Positions 1-6,020 are shown, numbered from the stretch's first letter. The stretch: 7,003 nucleotides of DNA from Pseudomonadota bacterium (GCA_021827445.1 JAKAVW010000157.1:1-7003); one strand, 5' to 3'. Notes: generated by a model not told the origin, from the sequence alone. A program made the numbers and translations.

Positions 1-4
1 TCGG

Positions 5-1531
5 GTGGTCAATGGTGCCGAAGCGGCCTTGTTCCTCAAGGATCTGAAGCAGGCGATCGAGCATCCTGAGGCCTGGCTGGGCAATGCCGGCCCAATGATT
101 CCCGCAGGTGATTATGATGTGCAGGTGCTGGTCATCGGCGCTGGCCCCGGCGGTGAAGACTGCGCCCGCGAGCTGGTAGAGAACGGCATCAAGGTGGCTA
201 TGGTCAATAACGCACCGCTGCCCGGTGGCGAGTGCCTCTGGCGCGGTTGTATCCCCTCCAAGGCCTGGCGCGCCGCTGCGGACCGTATCCGTGACCGTGA
301 GCACGATGCCGCCATGGGACTTACCCTGGGCACGCCCAAGCTGGATTGGGTGCAACTGGAGCAGCATCGGCGCGGTATTCTCCAGACGCGCGGGGAAATG
401 GCCCTGAAAACCGATCAGGGTATGAAGATTCAGGTGCTGGAAGGCTACGCCCGCTTCACCGGCGATCATAGTGTCGAGATCAGCGGTAAAGATGCGCGAA
501 CTCTGACTTTTGGCGCTTGTGTCATCGCTACGGGTGCTCCGGCCTTTGTGCCACCGATTCCCGGTATTTGGGAGGCGTTGAAGAGTGGTGCCGCCGTGAC
601 TTCTGATACGGTCTGGGACTTGAAGCAGCCTCCCAAACGCCTCTGCGTCATTGGTGCCGGAGCCATAGGGATGGAAATGGCGCAGATGTTTCATGACTTT
701 GGCGCCGAAGTGCGGGTGCTGGAAGCCTTGCCCCGGCCGGTGGCGGAGATGGAAAAGGAGGTTGCGGAACAGTTGATGAAGGCCCTCGCGCATAACAGCC
801 CGCGCTTGCAGGTGTTGACTGGCGTCAAAGTGGCGGATGTCGCCGGGCCGGCCGGCCAGTTGGAGATCCGTTATCAGGTGGGTGAAGAGGCCGCGACCTA
901 TGCCTGTGATCTGCTGCTGGTGGCCACGGGCAAGCGCCCGGACACCAGCGGTCTGAACCTTGCGGCGGCTGGCGTGACGCTCGGTGAGCGGGCCGCCATC
1001 GCTGCGGATGCGACCGGGCGGAGCAATGTGCCCCATATTTATGCCGTGGGTGACGTCATTGGCGGTTACATGCTGGCCCATACGGCGGGCCGGCAGGGGC
1101 GAGTTGCGGCGGCCAATCTGCTGGGCCACAGTGTTCGCTACGACGCAGCGAAGGACAGTGGTGTGACTTTCACCCGACCTCAGTGCGCCTTTGTCGGTTT
1201 GTCCCTGGAGCAGGCGAAGACTGCGGGCATGGACGCCGTCGAGGTCAAGGTGCCCCTGAGCATTGATGCCAAGGCGATGATGACCGGCGAGACCGATGGT
1301 CTGATCAAAATGGTCGCCGACAAGGTCAGCCATCGCATTGTCGGTGTACACTTCCTGGCCGATCATGCGGATACCCTGGTGGGCGAGGCGGTCCTGATGG
1401 TGAGCGCCGGTCTGACGCTGGAGCAGGTGGCCGAAGCCATTCATCCCCATCCAACGCAGACCGAGCTTTTCGGCGAGATGGCGCGGCGTCTGTTGTCCCG
1501 CCTGCGACGCTCCGCCAAAGGGGCGGGCTGA
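5..1531 (+). CDS. Dihydrolipoamide dehydrogenase-like FAD-dependent pyridine nucleotide-disulfide oxidoreductase (5' end uncertain)
   Basis: Cytoplasmic class I flavoprotein disulfide reductase, 508 aa from the GTG at 5. Such enzymes pass electrons between NAD(P)H and a disulfide or dithiol substrate through FAD and a redox-active cysteine pair. Seen: FAD dinucleotide-binding GAGPGG at residues 45-50; redox loop GGECLWRGCIPSK with Cys77 and Cys82 (C-x4-C); ATG motif near 176-178; a second nucleotide fold GAGAIG at 217-222, with Glu240 at the end of the second strand, which favours NADH; FAD motif YAVGD at 346-350; C-terminal dimerisation domain with the catalytic pair in HPHPTQTE (His482, Glu487). 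There is no C-terminal cysteine pair, so it is not a classical MerA. Residues 1-38 precede the FAD fold and match nothing I recognise. The reading frame is open to the window edge and no ribosome site is visible, so the true start may lie upstream. The physiological substrate is unknown. It is followed after 1 nt by the PsiE-like gene. Confidence 0.88.
   Translation: MVNGAEAALFLKDLKQAIEHPEAWLGNAGPMIPAGDYDVQVLVIGAGPGGEDCARELVENGIKVAMVNNAPLPGGECLWRGCIPSKAWRAAADRIRDREHDAAMGLTLGTPKLDWVQLEQHRRGILQTRGEMALKTDQGMKIQVLEGYARFTGDHSVEISGKDARTLTFGACVIATGAPAFVPPIPGIWEALKSGAAVTSDTVWDLKQPPKRLCVIGAGAIGMEMAQMFHDFGAEVRVLEALPRPVAEMEKEVAEQLMKALAHNSPRLQVLTGVKVADVAGPAGQLEIRYQVGEEAATYACDLLLVATGKRPDTSGLNLAAAGVTLGERAAIAADATGRSNVPHIYAVGDVIGGYMLAHTAGRQGRVAAANLLGHSVRYDAAKDSGVTFTRPQCAFVGLSLEQAKTAGMDAVEVKVPLSIDAKAMMTGETDGLIKMVADKVSHRIVGVHFLADHADTLVGEAVLMVSAGLTLEQVAEAIHPHPTQTELFGEMARRLLSRLRRSAKGAG
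1517..1523 (+). promoter_or_regulatory. Ribosome binding site supporting the TTG start of the PsiE-like gene
   Basis: AAAGGGG lies 9 nt before the TTG at 1533, inside the last codons of the upstream oxidoreductase gene. It supports this unusual start and suggests coupled translation of the two genes. Confidence 0.5.
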
Positions 1532-1532
1532 T

Positions 1533-2006
1533 TTGACAGAAGGGGACCCGCAGGAGCTAATTCCTGGTGCGCTGCTCAGCGGAGCGCGCGGTAAAATTCT
1601 GCGCTTTTACGAGAAGATGCTCGATCTGATTGTGATCGTCCTGATTTTTGTCATGCTGATCACACTGCTCGCCGCCGTGGTCGGGCTGATGTGGGATGTC
1701 TATGACACGGTCTTGGCCTTCCGTCAGGAGCAGGCGATACAGGGCTTGGTGGCGGATGTGCTCTCCGTTTTTGTGCTGATCGAGCTTTTCCGCACCTTCA
1801 CCGACTATCTCGAATTTCATCGGATACGTTTGCGCGTGCTCTCGGAAGTGGCTATTGTTTTCGTGTTGCGCGAACTGTTCATCGGGCTTTACGCCCACCG
1901 TATGGGTCCGTTGGATTTGTTTGCGACAGCGGCGCTGCTGGCGGTACTGATCGGCGCGCGTATTGCGGCAGTATACTTTGCCCCCGGACATTCCGGCATA
2001 GAGTGA
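1533..2006 (+). CDS. PsiE-family (phosphate-starvation-inducible E-like) inner membrane protein
   Basis: Small integral membrane protein of 157 aa. Four hydrophobic segments are visible at about residues 29-52, 70-90, 100-120 and 126-150, linked by short loops carrying Arg, His and Glu. The segment with ELFRTFTDYLEFHRIRL followed by a helix containing VLRELFIGLY resembles the PsiE family, named for phosphate-starvation induction in E. coli; its biochemical role is unknown. The start is a TTG 1 nt after the upstream stop, with AAAGGGG 9 nt before it. The next in-frame ATG (codon 29, position 1617) would begin at the edge of the first membrane helix and remove the cytoplasmic N-terminus, so TTG is preferred. 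The spacing implies co-transcription with the disulfide reductase gene. The membrane topology is firm; the family name is a recognition-based inference. Confidence 0.75.
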   Translation: MTEGDPQELIPGALLSGARGKILRFYEKMLDLIVIVLIFVMLITLLAAVVGLMWDVYDTVLAFRQEQAIQGLVADVLSVFVLIELFRTFTDYLEFHRIRLRVLSEVAIVFVLRELFIGLYAHRMGPLDLFATAALLAVLIGARIAAVYFAPGHSGIE

Positions 2007-2024
2007 GTGTTAACGCGGTCCATG

Positions 2025-2044
2025 GCGCGGCTTGACGGCTGCGC
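2025..2044. repeat. Inverted repeat enclosing a -35-like hexamer
   Basis: Arms GCGCGGC (2025-2031) and GCTGCGC (2038-2044) pair with one G-U and enclose the 6-nt TTGACG. No T-run follows, so it is not a standard intrinsic terminator of the PsiE-like gene. It could be an operator placed over the erpA promoter, or chance in GC-rich DNA. Confidence 0.4.
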
Positions 2045-2061
2045 GTAAAAGCGAGCAAAAT
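2032..2061 (+). promoter_or_regulatory. Candidate sigma70-type promoter for erpA
   Basis: TTGACG at 2032-2037 (5 of 6 to TTGACA) and CAAAAT at 2056-2061 (4 of 6 to TATAAT) are separated by 18 nt. Transcription would begin near 2068, leaving a leader of about 40 nt before the preferred erpA ATG. This is the best promoter-like pair in the 2007-2110 gap. The weak -10 keeps confidence low. Confidence 0.4.
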
Positions 2062-2071
2062 ACTCGGGTAT
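2060..2071. repeat. 12-bp imperfect palindrome near the predicted erpA transcription start
   Basis: ATACTCGGGTAT reads ATACCCGAGTAT on the other strand, a match at 10 of 12 positions. It overlaps the end of the candidate -10 and the predicted start of transcription, a usual place for a repressor operator. The first 11 bases also match 9 of 11 positions of the left half of the E. coli IscR type 1 consensus as I recall it, but the right half is not present. Confidence 0.3.
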
Positions 2072-2097
2072 CCACTGAATAAAGCGCTGCGGCGCAT

Positions 2098-2101
2098 GGA
2101 G
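2098..2101 (+). promoter_or_regulatory. Ribosome binding site that decides the erpA start
   Basis: GGAG lies 9 nt before the ATG at 2111. The in-frame ATG at 2096 overlaps this site and has no purine-rich sequence of its own upstream, so 2111 is the better start. Confidence 0.6.
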
Positions 2102-2110
2102 CGATGCATA

Positions 2111-2482
2111 ATGAGCACAGCAACAGAAACAATGACCAATCTGGATTCTATTCCCCCGGTTATGACCCTGACGCAAAATGCAGCGGACAAGATTGCCTCG
2201 CTGATCGAAGAAGAGGGCTCTGAAGACCTGAAGCTGCGCGTCTTTGTGACGGGTGGTGGCTGTTCCGGTTTTCAGTACGGTTTTACCTTCGATGAGAATA
2301 TGAATGAAGGCGATACGGAAGTGCATCAGTTTGGCGTGAGCCTGCTGATCGATCCCATGAGCTATCAGTATCTGGTAGGTGCAGAGATCGACTACAGCGA
2401 GGGGCTGGAAGGTGCGCAGTTCGTCATCAAGAACCCCAACGCGACAACCACCTGTGGTTGTGGGTCTTCTTTCTCGGCTTGA
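2111..2482 (+). CDS. erpA: Iron-sulfur cluster insertion protein ErpA (A-type carrier)
   Basis: A-type Fe-S carrier of 123 aa that accepts a cluster from the assembly scaffold and delivers it to apoproteins in the cytoplasm. Seen: the three invariant cysteines in their usual contexts, Cys51 in GGGCSGFQYGF and Cys115 and Cys117 in TTCGCGSSFS close to the C-terminus. The length is close to E. coli ErpA (114 aa). The motif GFTFDE and the segment LLIDPMSYQYLVGAEIDY fit ErpA better than IscA or SufA. The start at 2111 is chosen over 2096 (which would add five residues, MERCI) because GGAG sits 9 nt before it. The gene appears monocistronic: a candidate promoter lies upstream and a strong intrinsic terminator begins 26 nt after the stop. 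No other Fe-S assembly gene is in the window. Confidence 0.92.
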   Translation: MSTATETMTNLDSIPPVMTLTQNAADKIASLIEEEGSEDLKLRVFVTGGGCSGFQYGFTFDENMNEGDTEVHQFGVSLLIDPMSYQYLVGAEIDYSEGLEGAQFVIKNPNATTTCGCGSSFSA

Positions 2483-2508
2483 TTGCCGGATGGTACTGAA
2501 GTGCCCCC

Positions 2509-2539
2509 AAGGGGAGGCTGATGGCCTCCCTTTTATTTT
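2509..2539 (+). terminator. Rho-independent terminator after erpA
   Basis: GGGAGGC (2512-2518) pairs perfectly with GCCTCCC (2524-2530) around a 5-nt loop, TGATG. The stem can extend outward through G-T and A-T pairs, and a T-rich tract, TTTTATTTT, follows at 2531-2539. It separates erpA from the citrate synthase operon, which therefore probably needs its own promoter. Confidence 0.9.
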
Positions 2540-2549
2540 ACGGGCAGGT

Positions 2550-2555
2550 TATGAT
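2550..2555 (+). promoter_or_regulatory. Possible -10 element of the gltA-gshA-gshB operon
   Basis: TATGAT matches TATAAT at 5 of 6 positions in the 65-nt gap between the erpA terminator and the citrate synthase start. No good -35 is seen 16-18 nt upstream, where the terminator stem and T-tract lie, and there is no extended -10 TG. An activator-dependent or alternative promoter is possible. Confidence 0.25.
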
Positions 2556-2581
2556 GATGGTCGCCCGACGGCCATGATCAT
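2551..2581. repeat. Inverted repeat in the leader of the citrate synthase operon
   Basis: ATGATGATGG (2551-2560) and CCATGATCAT (2572-2581) are inverted copies matching at 9 of 10 positions, with an 11-nt spacer that can itself form a short GTC/GAC pair. It ends 12 nt before the Shine-Dalgarno of gltA. It may be a dimeric regulator's operator or an RNA hairpin in the leader; no T-run follows. Confidence 0.45.
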
Positions 2582-2592
2582 CCGAATGATAA

Positions 2593-2598
2593 AAGGAG
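2593..2598 (+). promoter_or_regulatory. Strong ribosome binding site of gltA
   Basis: AAGGAG lies 6 nt before the ATG at 2605. It is the best Shine-Dalgarno in the window and fixes the citrate synthase start. Confidence 0.85.
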
Positions 2599-2604
2599 TG
2601 CTGT

Positions 2605-3765
2605 ATGGCGGAACCGAACTTTGCGCCAGGTCTGGAGGGCGTGGCTGCAACCCACTCCAGCATTTCCAACATTGATGGTGCTGCTGGTTTACTGAGTTAT
2701 CGTGGTTTTGCCATTGCGGATCTGGTGGCGCACAGCAGCTTTGAGGAAGTCGCGCTCTTGCTGCTGGACGGCGCCCTGCCGAGCGCCGCCGATCTGGGAG
2801 AGTTTGATCGCGGGCTGCGCACGCATCGCCAGGTCAAATACAATGTCCGGGAAATCATGAAATTTATGCCGGTGACCGGGCATCCCATGGATATGCTGCA
2901 CTGTGCCGTAGCCAGTCTGGGCATGTTCTACCCGCAACAGGAACTCTCCGACGCCGAGCGCGAAAATACGCCCCATCTGGATGCCATGGCGATGCGGATT
3001 ATTGCCCGCATGCCGACTATTGTGGCCATGTGGGAGCAGATGCGCTTTGGCAATGACCCCATTCCACCACGCCCAGACCTCAGTCATGCTGCTAACTTTC
3101 TGTATATGATCTCGGGCCGGGAGCCGGATCCGGCACTTGCCAAAATCCTCGACTCCTGCCTGATTCTACACGCCGAGCACACCATCAATGCCAGCACCTT
3201 CTCCGTGCTGGTGACCGGCTCCACCCTCACCAACCCCTACCATGTTATCGGAGGGGCGATTGGGACGCTGGCTGGTCCGTTGCACGGCGGCGCCAATCAG
3301 AAGGTAGTGGAAATGCTGGAAGAAATCGGTTCCGTCCAGCGGGTAGGCGCTTATCTCGATGAGAGAATGGCTAACAAGGGCAAGATCTGGGGCTTCGGGC
3401 ATCGTATCTATAAGACCCGCGATCCGCGCGCGGCGATTCTCAAAGAGATGATGGAGAATCTGGCCAGTCACGGTCATCTGCGCCACAGCCGCCTTTTTGA
3501 AATTGCCATAGAAGTGGAACGCCAGGCTACGGAGCGACTCGGCCCCAAGGGCATCCATGCCAATGTGGATTTCTATTCGGGCGTGCTGTATCACGAGATG
3601 GGTATCAAGGCGGACCTTTTTACGCCCATCTTTGCCATGGCGCGTTCTGCGGGCTGGTTGGCGCACTGGCGGGAGCAACTGGCGGACAACCGGATTTTCC
3701 GGCCTACACAGGTGTATACAGGGGAACAGGGCCAAGGCTATATTCCTGTGGTACAACGGTCTTAG
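2605..3765 (+). CDS. gltA: Citrate synthase
   Basis: Condenses acetyl-CoA and oxaloacetate to citrate and CoA in the cytoplasm. The 386 aa product is of the short form (about 370-390 aa, as in Gram-positives, cyanobacteria and archaea) and lacks the longer N-terminus of E. coli GltA. Seen: LHAEHTINASTF with His189 and His192; GPLHGGANQ with His227; GFGHRIYKTRDPRA with His266 and Arg275; NVDFYSG with Asp322; C-terminal FAMARSAGWLAHW and the NRIFRPTQVYTG block. The catalytic His-His-Asp set (His227, His266, Asp322) is intact. The start has a strong Shine-Dalgarno. The stop overlaps the gshA ribosome site and gshA begins 9 nt later, so the two are almost certainly co-transcribed. 2-Methylcitrate synthase has the same fold and motifs and cannot be ruled out from sequence, but no prpB, prpD or acn neighbour is present. 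The link to gshA suggests a biosynthetic role, supplying 2-oxoglutarate for glutamate. Confidence 0.9.
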   Translation: MAEPNFAPGLEGVAATHSSISNIDGAAGLLSYRGFAIADLVAHSSFEEVALLLLDGALPSAADLGEFDRGLRTHRQVKYNVREIMKFMPVTGHPMDMLHCAVASLGMFYPQQELSDAERENTPHLDAMAMRIIARMPTIVAMWEQMRFGNDPIPPRPDLSHAANFLYMISGREPDPALAKILDSCLILHAEHTINASTFSVLVTGSTLTNPYHVIGGAIGTLAGPLHGGANQKVVEMLEEIGSVQRVGAYLDERMANKGKIWGFGHRIYKTRDPRAAILKEMMENLASHGHLRHSRLFEIAIEVERQATERLGPKGIHANVDFYSGVLYHEMGIKADLFTPIFAMARSAGWLAHWREQLADNRIFRPTQVYTGEQGQGYIPVVQRS

Positions 3766-3767
3766 GA
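3764..3767 (+). promoter_or_regulatory. Ribosome binding site of gshA overlapping the gltA stop codon
   Basis: AGGA lies 7 nt before the gshA ATG at 3775 and shares bases with the TAG stop of citrate synthase, so terminating ribosomes could reload there. Confidence 0.6.
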
Positions 3768-3774
3768 AAAACGT

Positions 3775-5085
3775 ATGACAGAAGTTTTACAGGATATTCC
3801 CTTCCTGGCCACGGATCGAGTAGAGGCCCTGCTGGAGATCGAGCGTCACCTGATCGCCGAGCAATCGGCTATTGAGCGTTGGTTTCGAGGGCAATTTCAG
3901 CGGACGCCCCCGCCGTTCTATGCCTCTGTAGACCTGCGCAATGCAGGTTTCAAGCTGGCGCCAGTGGACACCAACCTGTTCTCGGCGGGATTTAATAACC
4001 TCAATCCGGAGTTTTCGTCGCTCTATGTTTCGGCTATTCAGCATTATCTGAATCAGTATCATCCGGGTCTGGAACGGGTGCTGCTAATACCCGAAAACCA
4101 CACCCGTAACCTCTTTTATCTGGAGAATGTGGCACGGTTGCGCGAGTTGCTGGAACTCTCCGGTCTGGAAGTGCGGGTAGGCTCACTGATTGTGGACGAG
4201 CGCACGGCTTATGATCTGCCTTCGGGTAACCTGCTCCTTCTTGAACCGTTGCAGCGGGTCGATGGGCGTTTGACGACGGTGGGTTTCGATGCACAACTGA
4301 TTTTGCTGAATAATGACCTGTCAGGTGGTGTGCCTGAAATACTGGAACATCTGGAACAGCCTATTCTACCCCCTCTCGCGGCAGGCTGGCGTAATCGGCG
4401 CAAATCCCAGCATTTCGCCCATTATCGTGCTGCCGCGCAGGAGTTGGCGGAGGTGATCGACATTGATCCCTGGCTGATTGATCCCCTTTTCCGCCGCTGT
4501 CAGGGCATTGATTTTATGCGCTCCGAAGGGCGCGAGTGTCTGGTCGCCAATGTTGATGCCGTGCTGGATCTCACTCGCGCGCGCTATGCCCACTATGGCA
4601 TCCGCCAGCGGCCCTTCGTCATCGTCAAAGCCGATGCCGGTACTTATGGCATGGGCATTATGACGGCCTACTCGGGTGAGGAGTTCCTGGACCTCAATCG
4701 CAAGGAACGCACCCGCATGGCCAAGAGTAAAGAGGGGCTGCCGGTGAGTGATGTTTTTATTCAGGAGGGCGTATATACCTTCGAGCAGACGGCGCAGGAA
4801 GCCGTGGCCGAACCTGTCGTCTATATGGTCGGCCAGCAGGTACTGGGTGGCTTCTACCGGGTACATACCGACCGCGGGCGTGATGAGAATCTGAATGCGC
4901 CGGGCGCGCACTTTGAGTCTATGGCTTTTGGTCAGACCTGCGTGCTGCCTTGCCGGAAATCACCACCCGATGCACCGGTAAACCGTTACTATGCCTATGG
5001 CGTCATTGCGCGCCTGGCATTGGTAGCCGCAGCCCGGGAGATGGCGGACTGGCGGATACAAGATGCGCAGAAGGCCGGCCAATGA
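3775..5085 (+). CDS. gshA: Glutamate-cysteine ligase, Acidithiobacillus ferrooxidans-type GshA
   Basis: Catalyses ATP-dependent joining of L-glutamate and L-cysteine to gamma-glutamylcysteine, the first step of glutathione synthesis. The 436 aa protein does not resemble E. coli GshA; I recognise the separate family first characterised in T. ferrooxidans and found in some proteobacteria. Seen: N-terminal VDLRNAGFKLAPVDTNLF (52-69) continuing to FNNL (73-76); a glycine-rich loop VKADAGTYGMGI (284-295) like the phosphate-binding loop of ATP-grasp enzymes; VFIQEGVYT (327-335) like the adenine-binding hinge; VLGGFYRV (356-363) and ENLNAPGAHFE (371-381). The last 50 residues hold a helix (about 406-425) but no C-terminal E-x-N metal motif. 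The ATG at 3775 has AGGA 7 nt upstream. The end overlaps gshB by 4 nt (ATGA), the usual sign of translational coupling. The family call is strong because of gshB next door; the ATP-grasp relationship is my reading of the motifs. Confidence 0.9.
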   Translation: MTEVLQDIPFLATDRVEALLEIERHLIAEQSAIERWFRGQFQRTPPPFYASVDLRNAGFKLAPVDTNLFSAGFNNLNPEFSSLYVSAIQHYLNQYHPGLERVLLIPENHTRNLFYLENVARLRELLELSGLEVRVGSLIVDERTAYDLPSGNLLLLEPLQRVDGRLTTVGFDAQLILLNNDLSGGVPEILEHLEQPILPPLAAGWRNRRKSQHFAHYRAAAQELAEVIDIDPWLIDPLFRRCQGIDFMRSEGRECLVANVDAVLDLTRARYAHYGIRQRPFVIVKADAGTYGMGIMTAYSGEEFLDLNRKERTRMAKSKEGLPVSDVFIQEGVYTFEQTAQEAVAEPVVYMVGQQVLGGFYRVHTDRGRDENLNAPGAHFESMAFGQTCVLPCRKSPPDAPVNRYYAYGVIARLALVAAAREMADWRIQDAQKAGQ

Positions 5086-6020
5086 GCGCGCTCAAGGCCG
5101 CTATACTTATGGACCCTGTCGCCGGGATCAATCCGGCTAAAGATACGACCTTCGCCATGCTCCTCGCGGCGCAGGCACGCGGGCACCAGTGCTGGGTGTT
5201 TACCCTGTCCGACTTGTTTCTGCGTGATGGGTGTTCCTGGGGGCGATTACGTGTCATTGTCGTGCGCGATGGTGTGGAAGACTACTACACGCTGGGTGAA
5301 CTGGAAGAACGTCCTCTTGCCGACATGAATGTGGTGCTGATGCGTAAGGACCCACCCGTTGGCCTGGAGTATCTTACTGCCTGCTATTTGCTGGAGCACG
5401 CGGGTACCTGGGTGGTTAACGATCCAATCAGCCTGCGCAATGCCAACGAAAAACTTTATGCCCTGCATTTCCCGGATTTTCTGCCGCCCTTGCTGGTCAG
5501 CCGCGATCTTGGGGATTTACGAGCCTTTCTCGTCGAGCATGGCGAGATTGTCGTCAAGCCGCTCTCGGCGCGGGGCGGCGAAGGGGTGTTTTATTTGCAC
5601 CTGCAGGATCGCAATGTCGGCAGCATTCTGGAGACGGTGACAGGCTGGGGCCAGCATTATGTGATGGCGCAGCGCTATCTGCCTGCCATCCGCGAGGGCG
5701 ACAAGCGCATCCTCCTGGTGGATGGCGTGCCCGTGTTGGGTGCTATGCTGCGGGTGCCTTCGGCCTCGGATTTTCGCGGTAATCTGGTGGCCGGAGCACA
5801 GGCCGTTGCGGCAGAGCTTACAGACCGCGACCAGGAAATCTGTGCGGCGATCGGCCCTGCCTTGCGGGCTGCGGGTCTGCTTTTTGTCGGTCTGGATGTG
5901 ATTGGCGGATATGTGACGGAGATCAATGTCACCAGCCCCACCGGGGCACGGGAAATCAAGCGCTTCTGCGGGGTGGATGCCGCGGATCTGCTCTGGCAAC
6001 GTCTGGAGCGGGGACGATAA
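5082..6020 (+). CDS. gshB: Glutathione synthase (ATP-grasp)
   Basis: Adds glycine to gamma-glutamylcysteine using ATP, giving glutathione, in the cytoplasm. The 312 aa product is nearly the length of E. coli GshB (316 aa) and similar throughout. Seen: N-terminal MDPVAGINPAKDTTFAML (10-27); VVLMRKDPP (84-92); NDPISLRNANEKLYA (113-127); ATP-grasp loop VVKPLSARGGEGVF (157-170); LPAIREGDKRILLVDG (200-215); FRGNLVAGA (231-239); and GLDVIGGYVTEINVTSP (270-286), with metal-binding Glu280 and Asn282. The ATG at 5082 overlaps the gshA stop (ATGA) and has AAGG 7 nt upstream; it aligns with the E. coli N-terminus. An in-frame ATG at 4950 would add 44 residues that overlap gshA and resemble no GshB. No terminator is visible after the stop, so transcription may continue into yqgE. 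Confidence 0.96.
   Translation: MSALKAAILMDPVAGINPAKDTTFAMLLAAQARGHQCWVFTLSDLFLRDGCSWGRLRVIVVRDGVEDYYTLGELEERPLADMNVVLMRKDPPVGLEYLTACYLLEHAGTWVVNDPISLRNANEKLYALHFPDFLPPLLVSRDLGDLRAFLVEHGEIVVKPLSARGGEGVFYLHLQDRNVGSILETVTGWGQHYVMAQRYLPAIREGDKRILLVDGVPVLGAMLRVPSASDFRGNLVAGAQAVAAELTDRDQEICAAIGPALRAAGLLFVGLDVIGGYVTEINVTSPTGAREIKRFCGVDAADLLWQRLERGR

Noticed and set aside
842..858. GGCC-rich alternating palindromic run
   Set aside because: It lies inside the flavoprotein coding region, encodes an ordinary Gly-Pro-Ala loop, and fits local GC bias.
5..1531. Mercuric reductase identity for the flavoprotein
   Set aside because: The C-terminus lacks the vicinal cysteine pair required by MerA, and no mer genes are adjacent.
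1557..1991. Antisense open frame opposite the PsiE-like gene
   Set aside because: The translation is a low-quality His/Gln-rich shadow of a hydrophobic membrane protein, and no convincing start signal is seen.
2096..2110. Upstream ATG for ErpA
   Set aside because: The only Shine-Dalgarno-like sequence (GGAG at 2098-2101) overlaps this codon and is well placed for the ATG at 2111 instead.
2379..2675. Overlapping plus-strand open frame across the erpA end, terminator and gltA start
   Set aside because: It runs through a clear intrinsic terminator and out of frame with two firm genes, and its product has no recognisable features.
3166..3756. Antisense open frame opposite citrate synthase
   Set aside because: The plus-strand frame has all citrate synthase catalytic motifs; the antisense product resembles nothing.
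4950..5081. Extended N-terminus for GshB from the ATG at 4950
   Set aside because: The added 44 residues overlap the gshA C-terminus in another frame and do not match GshB; the ATG at 5082 aligns with the E. coli start and forms the ATGA overlap.
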